This document shows positions 9,706 through 19,149 of a stretch of 64,000 nucleotides of DNA, in pieces. A program made the translations under genes and the position numbers. The number at the start of each line of letters is the position of its first letter. Position 1 is the stretch's first letter. The DNA is from Wolfiporia cocos (Eukaryota > Basidiomycota > Agaricomycetes > Polyporales > Phaeolaceae). The stretch lies in the NCBI GenBank assembly GCA_029448655.1, contig JACCLO010000001.1, forward strand, positions 4,278,001 to 4,342,000. Reading direction: 5' to 3'. A model generated the notes under the pieces. The model had not been told where the DNA came from and did not search any database. It saw only the letters and a program-made list of their open reading frames with translations.

Positions 9706-11215
9706 ATGCCTACTGCACCGGTGGACGACAAGGGAACCCATCTGTACTACGAGGATACCGGAGCGCCTCCTGGTTCCATCGACTACTCGACGTTGATCTT
9801 GATTCATGGGGCGGTGCTACATTGCGGTATGTGTGTTCTTCCGGACATGTGTAGTGTTACACGTGCAGTGCATGATGCCGGGTGTCATGGCTTCCCTGAG
9901 CAGCATGTAAAGCCGATTTTACTCCTCGACGTGGCGCATACCAGAGCCCGAGGGTCGTCGTAACGTCGCGACTCTCATCGTGCGCTTAAGGCTAACAAAA
10001 TCTGCCTAAAACATCATGCTATATTTTATATGAACATGACATCGGATTGTACTCGGTAACATAGATCGCATCTCGATCTTCCATGTCTTGGCCGTTCCCT
10101 GACAGCTCTTGACATCATGGCTATTCATGCTAACTCTGCCACAATGTGTCAGGCGTTTACAGACGTGTATTCGCGTATGCGGCAAAGCACAACCTTCGCA
10201 TGGTCGCAGTGACGCTGCGAGACTACCCGGGCTCGGCTCCTTACTCGTCGGACGAACTAGCCGTCCTACGAGGCACCGACAAGGACGCGCAGGAGTCCTT
10301 CATCCGGGACCGCGGTCTCGAAATTACCGCATTCCTCGCATGGTTCATTCAAAAGGAGAACATTTCACCTTACTCACCCCCGGCAGACAGCCGGAAGGCT
10401 AAAGGCGGGCTCTCTGTCCTTGCGTGGTCGTGGGGGAATTGCATATCAATCTCATTCTTGGCTCACATTCGCGAAGCACCGGTGTGGAAACAGGTACTTC
10501 TAGACGCTTACCTGCGCGCCTTCATAATATTCGGTACGCGCTCAATTCCAGCCGTCATCCTATCTCTCTTACAGCCACCACTTCACAGATCCGAACGGCA
10601 CCGCAACCGCAACCGCATTGCCGACCGCTGAGGAGGTATACAGTATTTGGAACGACCCTTCGTTGACACCTGAGCGGCAGAGCGCGGCGTTCCCGCTCTG
10701 GGTCTCGGGCTATTACAAGCATGCGCCCGCTGTGCTCGAGGCGTTTGCGTCTCTCCCACGCGCAGAGCTTTGTGCAGGGCTCGTGTCTCAGCCGCACGAA
10801 GACCCCATTCCAACGCTGCACCGCATGTCCCCCCAGGAGTTTTCGTCCATTTCGGACGTTTCGGCGACGACGCGCTCGCATATGTATATGAAGAGGGTCG
10901 ACCGTGCAATATACACGGCGAACGTCCGTGCGGCGCTGGCTAATAAGGCGATATGTCCTGGGCTTAGGGTTAGCCTAATCTGGTGTGATATGTCGGTGTG
11001 CGAGACTATCATCGGGTCGTGGGGACTCACGAAGATGGTGCGGGAGGAATGGCCTGAGGATGGACGCAAGGTCGAGGTTGTCAGGATGGAGGGGGCAAAT
11101 CATTTCGTGAGTTGTCTCCCAACATTCATCAGAACAAGAACATCTCTCATGCATTGCGTAGCCACACTGGGATGAACCCGAGAGAACTGTGGATCTTTGG
11201 GCGTCACTGCTCTGA
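9706..11215 (+). CDS. Alpha/beta-hydrolase family protein, paralogue A
   Basis: Predicted soluble hydrolase of 357 residues; substrate unknown. Exons 9706-9826, 10153-10533, 10589-11106 and 11162-11215 join in frame (phases 1, 1, 0). Visible fold landmarks are an oxyanion-type LILIHGA strand-turn near residue 31, the nucleophile elbow AWSWGN with Ser133, and a late EGANHF His followed by PHWDEPERT. The canonical elbow is Gly-X-Ser-X-Gly; here the first Gly is Ala. Exon lengths 121/381/518/54 equal those of paralogue C and nearly equal those of B, so the three genes come from duplication. Intron 1 (326 bases) is longer than its counterparts. No signal peptide. The DUF6533 gene ends 107 bases downstream on the other strand. 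Confidence 0.85.
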
Positions 11216-11321
11216 TGGAGGTGACGTCTAGTAAACGCCGGTAATAGTCGAAGACGTGTCCTTTGTCCATGTGTAATATACTATCCATCGCCCAATCGTC
11301 CATGATTAACAGACCGAGCAT

Positions 11322-12762
11322 TCATCGAGTGAGCTGATTAGATACGGCGCTCTTCGGCACTCTGGACCCATGCGAGTTGTAAAGTTGTACATCGACGTGA
11401 TCGCTGACGATGTCGTCATCATCGGAGTCGGCACCGTCCGAGTCGTCTGAGTTTACGGAGTGATAAAAGTCAGCGCTGTTCTGATCCCACGAGGACGATG
11501 GCCTGGACTGCTCGCTGACATCCCTGATGTTCAGGATAAGTCGGGGACCCTGGAAACAGCATACAATTCAATGTTCTGCACGCTTTCGCAGGAGCAAGAA
11601 GGAGCTCACTACGGCGCCAAGAATCGCCAACAGCCATCTGCGGGACGGTGAGGCACTGCGCACACAGCAATGCATCCGAGGTACACTCACGGGAAACCAA
11701 GGGATGCGAGTGATTTAGGTCCCGCCGTGAATAGTATGGTGTTAGCCATCATAACAGCTGACGCGGTACTGTTAGCCAGTGGCCATCTCAAGCAGAGACA
11801 GAACAGCATTACCGAAGACAAGCGCAAAACCCCACACGCCATCCCGGATGAGGATTGTCATAAGTGGTATGTTCCCCCAGCCGTTGCGCCTGGCATAGAA
11901 ATACCTCGAGACCGTGAGGTAAAAGAGGAGACATTCATACGCGATTGCAGTGACACTGCGCGATCTAGACCGTCAGTCGTCTTGATGATGATCTGAATGT
12001 TGCTTACCAGTAGACTGCCATTTCAATCGGCAAGGAGGCCTCGATGCAATCCGGGCTCGTCATAATGCGGGGGATGCTCACTCCGAGGGTGGTGGCCATA
12101 ACGCAGACTTCGACGGCGAATGGTACGAGGAGAATGCGCTGAATGTGTCTCGTACCCGAGTACATTGCATACACTGCGGTAATTAATGAGCCTCGGAGAG
12201 GGCGCGCTGTAGCGGCGTGACTTACGTCGCAATATTAGTATGAGCTGCACAGTAAGTTCGAGGATGAAAGCCGAAATTCCTTCAAAGACCAACCATTCCG
12301 TACAAGACATGCGATAGATCTGATGTACGCTGCGCGAACCTAGTTTTGACAAAGGTGCACGAGCATTGTGGATGGAGCTTACATTAAGGCTAGTAGGGCG
12401 TAATATCGGCTTGTGAAATACAGAGGTTTGGATGGCGCCCATGGCTTTCTGCGACCGACCAATCACTTAGGATCATGACAGGCGAGTGACTTTGTGAGGA
12501 ACCATACAGCCAGATATGTGAGACCTTGACACCATTGCTCAGTAGTGGTTGGCTTCCACCATTGATATGAAATACTGACTTCTAGACCTGTAGTTATGCA
12601 GATGTCCCACACGAGAAAACATAGGGCAGCCGCTGCAAGTGATGAGGAACGCGGGACGTGTAATCAATGCTGCATTAACGTACCCGAACTCCGACTAGCA
12701 CCCTGTGATTGGACCAACACACCATCAGTATCCTGTAACCAGATCTGAGAGGTGCCTCGCAT
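11322..12762 (-). CDS. DUF6533-family multi-pass membrane protein
   Basis: Membrane protein of unknown function from a family greatly expanded in mushroom-forming fungi; 315 residues. Ten exons on the minus strand: 12762-12684, 12632-12580, 12524-12508 (17 bases), 12448-12383, 12329-12226, 12173-12008, 11955-11813, 11757-11691, 11637-11613 and 11549-11322; nine introns of 51-63 bases, all GT-AG, keep one frame. Family marks are LCFLVWDICITT then LEVSHIW near residues 30-50, SRYYALLAL, a Cys-Thr-Glu-Trp loop, LILILRLYAMYSG, and the late GPRLILNIRD. Several hydrophobic helices can be read. The C-terminal about 65 residues are Ser/Asp-rich and cytosolic-looking. No open stretch is longer than one exon, so the gene is invisible to simple ORF scans. 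The first exon is the least certain part. It lies between hydrolase paralogues A and B, on the opposite strand. Confidence 0.85.
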
Positions 12763-13490
12763 CGATGCCACAGTCGATAGCACAGTATCAAGGGAGGAAG
12801 ATCTGTCAACTGTCAGGCCATGCTGCGTTCGTATATAAACAGGCCGGTGTATGGTCCGGGCCTAGCACACTCCTAAAAGTCACTGGGTGTTTCAGCGCCG
12901 GGCAGCCACAAATCGCTGTGCTGTGCTGCTAGTGGGCCCTTGCACGTGCAAGGTACGTCCGATACTTCTGGGGCGAGCTCTTGGGAGCAGCGCTGCTTAT
13001 CGCAGGTATTTACGGATGCACTAGGAGTTTCTGAACTTTCGCGCCTATAAGGGCCTTGGTGGGTCATGCGAGCCGCGCCCTAGCTGCTCCGCAGTTGCAC
13101 AAAGTCCCGATGTGGCAGGCGAGCACGGTACTCGCACAGACCAATTTCGAGAGCGAGTGTCTGTTACACTTCGGGCGCGGTTACCAGTCAAATCGAGGCT
13201 ATGACGCATGCTGGCTCAGGGGCTGAGATCCACAACATGAGATCGTCAAGCAAGCCAATGAGCGAAAGGCGTGTAAGCGCCATCATGTCTGAGCGTCATG
13301 TCCCTGGCGGGCGCTACCGTTCTCGTTCCACATCCCGCACGCGGTCGTGTCCTGCATTTGGTCAACTCAATCAGCACGCCAGCCTTCTCGTTAGGGGTAA
13401 GTCTATGTCTATCCTCAGCTGGTCGGGATCAATTCTCGGGTTGGTCTCGGAAGAGGTGTTTTTACTTATACATGCCGCCAATAGCACTCC
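12763..13490. other. Intergenic, shared promoter region of two divergent genes
   Basis: About 730 bases between the start of the DUF6533 gene (minus) and the start of hydrolase paralogue B (plus), so both promoters must lie here. Open frames at 13201-13581 are not linked to a recognisable product. Confidence 0.5.
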
Positions 13491-14896
13491 ATGCCTCTTG
13501 CTCCAGTGGATCGGAATGGCACAGAGTTGTACTACGAAGATAGCGGCCCTCCTCCCGGATCCTCAACGTATTGTACCATAGTGCTCGTGCACGGTGCGCT
13601 CTTTCACGGAGGTGAGTCCACCGCATCATTCACTTCTCGACATCTCTTGATCATTATACATACTACTGCTATGGTGGACACATCCCGATCGTGACGATCC
13701 TTGCCATAAACACGGTTGATGCAGAGGGTGCACTGCGCACGCCTTACGCTGGCCGTCCTGCATAGCTGATAACATGATATCTTTCCATCGGCGTGTTTGA
13801 CGGAATCTTTCACAGCTATTTTCCGTCGCGTACTGCAATATGCCGCCCAATACAACCTTCGTCTCGTCGCGCTTAACATGCGCGACTCTCCCGGGTCAAC
13901 TCCTCTCCCTGCTAAGGACGTTGCTGCTCTACGCGCGCCGGACAGAGATACCCAGGCGGCGATGATTGCCGCTCGGGGACTGGAAGTAGGTGCCTTCTTG
14001 GCCTGGTTTGCGCGCACGCAAGACATTCTGCGACTACAACCTGTAGACGAAGATCAGACACAATTTACTGGCGGTCTCGCGCTGCTAGGATGGTCCTCAG
14101 GCAACTGTACCACCCTCTCCTGCCTCGCCCACATCCTGCAGCTCCCAAAGGAGGATCGTCTTCATCTAGAAAACTACATGCGTCATTTCTTCATATTCGG
14201 TATGGTCAGGCCCGTCTCCTTTGGGAAGTCTCATTTGATCGCGACCGCGCAGATCCGCTGACGTACGTCTTCGGGACCGCGAATCCGTCGTACGAGGAGC
14301 TGTACCTGCCCTTGTACGACCCAGCCGTGACGGTCGTGCCTGAGCAGATGGGCGAGAAGCTGGCCATCTGGGCGTCGGGATACTACCTGCACTCGCCGGA
14401 GGTGCTCTCAATCCCGACCTCGTTCTCACGCGAGGACGTGCGTGCGGGGCTCGCCCAGACGGCGATTGTGCGCCCGCCGCCACACCAGCAGCCGACGTTC
14501 CTGCGCATGACGCCCACGGAGGTCGCCGAGGTCGCGGATCTCGGCGCGACGCTGCGCACGCACGTGCCGATGATTGAGATTCACCGCGCGACGTACGTTG
14601 AGAACATGTGTCGCGCGCTGTTCAACGGGCTTGTGTGGTCGAGGATGCGCACGACGGTCGTGTGGTGTGACATGTCCGTGGGCGACGTCGTGCTAGCCGT
14701 GTGGGATCTGTCTAGGATGATGGCGCAGTCTTGGCCAGACGGCGCTAGGCAAGTTGACATTCAGAAGATGGAGGGAGGCAATCATCTTGTGAGTGCCTTT
14801 GCGGTTTCTCCTCTATAGGATTGTTGAATCTTGCGGGAATAGGCACAATGGGATCAGCCAGAACGCACAGTACAAATTCTTGCTAGTCTACTATAA
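13491..14896 (+). CDS. Alpha/beta-hydrolase family protein, paralogue B
   Basis: A 364-residue paralogue of the gene at 9706. Exons 13491-13611, 13816-14199, 14253-14788 and 14843-14896 join in frame. It has TIVLVHGALFHGG at the oxyanion region and the nucleophile elbow GWSSGN. A conserved VVWCDMSV block and the EGGNHL His motif lie near the end. The last exon encodes QWDQPERTV, matching PHWDEPERT of the other copies, and is only 18 codons, so the intron of 54 bases before it is easily missed. Compared with A, the middle exons are slightly longer (384 and 536 bases) and CpG-rich in exon 3. Function is inferred only at fold level. Confidence 0.85.
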
Positions 14897-15393
14897 CATA
14901 CGGCATTCGATAGCTATCAACAGTCATATAACCTCTATTTAGCACTCTGCGCGAGAGAAATGGTATTAATGGAATTATAGTGTGTGATATTGCAATTTCA
15001 CAGAATACGCTCGTCTCGCCGATAGCGCGTCACGGCTTCAGCAGTGGATCGTACATGAAAGCAATCAATCCCAAGGGAGGGCAGTCATGTGAATCGCGAA
15101 TCGGGTATGTGCGGCGGTTCGTGCCTGTCGGGCTAAACAAATCAGGTTCCGAAGGAAGTCCTAGGTACTTCCATATCTAGCAATTTGGGGGCGTCAAAGC
15201 TTTTGGACAATAAGACCAAATAACACGCTCACATCAGAGCCAGGCAGGCAGGCAAGCAGATACATGCATGTGACAGGACAAGCTGCGCCAGGAACACCTT
15301 GCGTGAATCATAGTCTATGGATGGACGCTAGATGTAGTCATGCAATTCAGGCCTAAGTAGCATATTATAAGACATGGCACGAGCGTGCGTCAA
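14897..15393. other. Intergenic, no gene seen
   Basis: About 500 bases between hydrolase paralogue B and the tRNA gene. It holds a short AGGC/GGCA run near 15240-15258; nothing else is assignable. Confidence 0.55.
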
Positions 15394-15486
15394 GTCACTT
15401 TGCCGGAGTGGTTAACGGGATCGCCTGCTATTCTAGCTGCTAGCGGTTGTGCTTTGCACGCGAGTGTTCGAATCGCTCAGGTGACG
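15394..15486 (+). tRNA. tRNA-Ser(GCT): tRNA-Ser (anticodon GCT) with an 11-base intron
   Basis: A full class-II cloverleaf can be drawn. The acceptor stem is GTCACTT/AGGTGAC (one G-T pair) with discriminator G at 15486. The D arm has an AGTGGTTAA loop and the anticodon stem is ATCGC/GCGGT. The anticodon GCT lies at 15427-15429, and an 11-base intron at 15431-15441 follows the base 3' of the anticodon, as is standard. The long variable arm is GTGC-TTT-GCAC and the T arm is GAGTG-TTCGAAT-CGCTC. A T5 run follows one base after the discriminator as Pol III terminator. The long variable arm and discriminator G agree with serine identity. Confidence 0.95.
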
Positions 15487-15603
15487 CTTTTTGCTACGCC
15501 TTCGAGCGAGTCAGTGACGTTGGTTGAACGAATCGAATCTTGTTTAGTCTCACGTGGTCGGCGTCTGAGCATCTCGCCGTGCCATCTCGACTTGCCCGGC
15601 GCA

Positions 15604-17144
15604 ATGAGCGTGAACAAGTACGCCAATCTCCCAGACATAGTAAGAGCTGGTTTTATTCTTGCTCAATCACGCGTTGATTGATTCGGTTTGTCTAGGACAC
15701 TGCTCCGGACGTTTATGAGACCGAAGATGTGCCTTCAACGCCACGCGACAACGTTGGTGCTCATCTATCTAACCATCGCGACAAGCTCATGCCATTCATT
15801 TGCTAGAAAGGCGACTCGAGTGACGAGGAGCCAGGCACGAGTTCACGCTCTCATGGGCGGAGCAAGAGCGACACGGCTGGGCGGGAAGAGCTCGATGCGA
15901 CGAGCGTGAGTGCGGAGGATGCAAGCAGGAAGTTCAGGAAGGCTGAGAGAAGTACGTAGGCTGTTCAATCATACTATGGTCACTGATATATCCCATACTT
16001 GCAGAACGTCACCGGCCACGTATTCAATACGTGTATCCGCCATCGCCTACTTCTGATGTTTCTCCTGCCACATCCCCGCCTCTGACGCCTGTGAAGCCGC
16101 TGTCTCAGCGCCTGCGCCTCCTACAAGCTGAGCTGTCTGCAATGGAGATAGAGCTTGCGGACCCGTCGAATCCGCTGTTGCAGCAGGAGCGCGAAGCAGG
16201 CCGAGATCCGGGAGACTTGATTAAGGGTATGGTGGACGTCAAAGCCCGCCTTGAGAAGATCAACAAGTTCAAGGATGGAAAGGGCAAGCTTGTGAGTGCT
16301 CTGTTGAGCGATGACGTCCCAGAGGGACACGATGTCCGCGATGCGAACACAGCGGACGAGAATAGTGCAGTGAAAGGCGGTTCACAAGGTCATGACGCGG
16401 AGACCGCACCAGCGCCCAGAAGCAAGCCTGCGGACGTTCGCGATATCGCAGATATGGACAAGCGTATAGGCGAGCTCGAGAAGATCATTGGGTCCTCGGG
16501 CACTGCTCTTGACGAGGCATGTTTGGTTCATTGCGCTGCATCGTGCAACGACACTGACGGGGAGATATACCGCACAGCTCGCACCGTTGCCTCCACCGCT
16601 CCTTCCCATGCTGACACGGCTCAATGCCCAGCTGACGTTGCTTACACAACCACGACACGTTGATTCGATATCCCGCAGGCTGAAGCTGCTCCTCTCGGAC
16701 CTCGACCGCGTCTCGAATGCTACTGCCCACCCACACGGCGCCCAGCGTCGCCAGTCGTCCCATCACGCAACCCCCGCCTCCCCCCATCTCTCCGCGACTT
16801 CTGCGCCCGTTGCCAATGTACCCGCTGCGCTGCACGACCAGTTAACACCTGTGCTCACGCGCCTCGCGCCGCTGCTGCCTCACATCCCGCATATACTCAC
16901 GCGCCTACGGACTCTCGCAACGCTGCATGCCTCCGCGACGTCCTTCCAGAGCACACTGTCGGGACTTGAGGAGGAGCAACGGAAGGTGCGTGCGGCTTTG
17001 GACGAGCTGGAGCGCGCTGTGGCGGGTGTGGAGAACAGCATGAAGGAGAATGAAGAGGTCGTGAAAAGAAACGTTGAGGAGCTCGATGAGCGAGTTGAAG
17101 ACGTGGGAAGACGAGTGGAGGAGCTGCATGCCAGCAATATTTGA
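15604..17144 (+). CDS. DCTN2: Dynamitin (dynactin p50 subunit)
   Basis: Subunit of the dynactin complex, which links cytoplasmic dynein to cargo and activates it. Five exons, 15604-15639, 15696-15752, 15807-15951, 16005-16516 and 16578-17144, give 438 residues. The N-terminus MSVNKYANLPDI...DVYETEDVP is the family's hallmark start. The middle is predicted disordered. The second half is helical and coiled-coil-like (QRLRLLQAEL; DMDKRIGELEKIIG; RHVDSISRRLKLLLSDLDR; a long Glu/Lys-rich heptad region to the end), as expected for the shoulder-complex subunit. Intron 4 (16517-16577) begins GC instead of GT (GAG|GCATGT) and ends CACAG; only this choice keeps the frame and the conserved LDE-LAPLPPP transition. 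The tRNA gene lies 117 bases upstream. Confidence 0.92.
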
Positions 17145-18792
17145 AAGCCGTTGCCGAACATCAGCCTCCGCCTCCTCACCGAGCGTCATCCAGCTATCCG
17201 ACCACTGATTTTCCTCACCACAGATTATAGTTAGTACAATACCAGTAGTTAACATGAATCTCGATGTATGCAGCTCAGGAAATCCGCCTACAGCGAGAAC
17301 AATATACCCGTAGCCGCATAAACAGACACTCGCTTTCTGGATATTGACTTAGCTCCTAGCTTCGCGTCTAGCTCACCATGCCGGTGGGTGGCCTACAAGA
17401 CTCAGAACGCATATGTTACGTTCGGCCGGCCGAGAGTGGCTGCGGCTTGTCTTACTCACCGGTCCGCCTGAGTGACGGTGTGTTCTTGCGCCTGCGCCGA
17501 AGTCAAGTTGCTTGTGTCCCGAACCTCGAAACAACTTGGTATCATTGCAGCGCTCCGTAGTCACCACCGGTTCCGCAGTTTCTGTAATGACTCCATGCCG
17601 GATAAACCTGAGAGAAGGGCGCGTAGATCTGGCCTCTCAGTGGCTACGGGCGCTGTTTACTTGAGCGTACTGCAGTATTTTGACGTGCGACATTTGCCAT
17701 ATGGACTGATACATGGTACCGTTCACAGCTAATTGTTTGCACCGGTCGCGGCATTACAGGTAGATGTCCGTTGAGCACAGGCGCCGGCAGGGCGAACTCG
17801 TCGGGGTTCCCATGGCAACACAGCCCCCGGAAGGAGATCTCGCTGACATCATCAGTCGAAGCCTGCGATAAGAGATCCGAGCGGCTTCCCAAGGATAAGA
17901 TAGCCTCGATCATACGGAACTTGCGGCCGTAAATGATGCAATAAGCCGATGCTGGAGCAGCGTCAGGTTTGTGCGGTGCACGAACGAAGCGGCTTCGATT
18001 GCTACGTGATACAAATAGAGGTTTACTAGGTACTTCGGGGCGGTGTGAACGGTGACTCGGAAGGGGTCACGTTGCCCGCTCCCTGCCTATCACAGCGCGA
18101 GCCCGCTGTTAAGGTCGAGTCAGCGCGCCGCTTGCGATGACTGCTGTTGACTTCACTCCCTGTTAGAGAGTCTCTTCATCCTGAGCTTCCCTTAATTGGT
18201 ATGTGTGCGATGCCGGGCAATGAGGATCCATGCTGACACATTTCCGGGCATTTTGCCCGATATACAACTCAAAGGCGGTTTCCGCACCCATCTTACAGGT
18301 GCCACTAGAGATCCTAGCAGGGTACGCAGTGCTGCGCTTGTCATATCCTTGTTTCACATACTATCTCAATGCAAATCCAGAATTTTAGGAACATCGCGGC
18401 GTGTTGTCCTTTGCCGTGCATTACTACGCACATGATTTGGTCAATCCAATATGTCTGTATTGAGGTAATACCGCCTGTGCCCAATTGCCGATGCTGCACT
18501 ACATGGGGACATCTCAGCGTTACCATACGATATTGTTCCGCCATAGAGCCCTTCATGCCGGAGCCGCTGAACCGTCGTATCCTGGAATTTCGAGCTGTGC
18601 ATATTTTGACTCATGGGAATGCATAGGGTGGACGTGTATCGCAGGTTTATCTGTGGTCTTAAGATATATAAGCTATACTCTCTGTCGATGTCCAAGCATC
18701 CTATCTCCACATCCCTCTCCACAGTCGCCATCGCACCATTGGTGTCTCGAAGTACCAGCAGCATCTATACCAAAACAATATTCATCACCGCA
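17145..18792. other. No assigned gene; possible unrecognised minus-strand coding remnants
   Basis: About 1.65 kb. Between 17378 and 18100 the minus strand holds CpG-rich, overlapping open stretches with splice-like borders. One runs about 110 codons from near 18095 to 17760; another ends with SCFEVRDTSNLTSAQ near 17540-17465 before a GTGAGT. I could not link them into a protein or match them to a family. From 18100 to 18660 I see nothing. Confidence 0.35.
18664..18671 (+). promoter_or_regulatory. Possible TATA box of the dsRNA-binding protein gene
   Basis: TATATAAG lies about 120 bases upstream of the ATG at 18793, followed by pyrimidine-rich sequence (CATCCTATCTCCACATCCC), a common layout of fungal core promoters. 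Position and motif only. Confidence 0.35.
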
Positions 18793-19149
18793 ATGGCTGA
18801 ATCCAACCGTATGCAATCTCCGAATCGCCCTGCATATGCATCACTGACTAGGCCAATAGACTGGCGCATGCAACTCAACAACTACCTTCAAAGCAATGGG
18901 GGTGCACGATCGTTGACCTGGGAGGTCGCCCAAAGCGGGCCGCTGCATCAACCGATGTGGACGGCAATAGCATTTAGTACGTGTCCAATGGTTCGTTAAC
19001 ACTGAATAGCTGTGTGATATTGATGAGGACATTCAGTACGCGGCGTCGAGTATGGAAGGAGCGTTGGCCCGAGCCAGAACGCTGTCAAGGAGGAAGCAGC
19101 TCGACAGACATTAACAGCCCTCCTCCAAGATCGTGGAATGCGCTTTTAG
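18793..19149 (+). CDS. Small single-domain dsRNA-binding protein
   Basis: A 98-residue protein made almost only of one double-stranded-RNA-binding domain. Exons 18793-18976 and 19037-19149 join in phase 1 across a 60-base GT-AG intron. Motifs in order: DWRMQLNNYLQ (helix 1), LTWEVAQSGPLHQPMWTA (strands 1-2), AFIRGVEYGRSVGPSQN (strand 3 and the loop before helix 2), NAVKEEAARQTLTALL (helix 2 with the KEEAA RNA-contact region; the canonical KKxAK is partly replaced by QNAVK). There is no helicase, RNase III or kinase domain beside it. The intron falls between strands 2 and 3. Such stand-alone dsRBD proteins occur in mushroom genomes with unknown roles. Confidence 0.88.
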
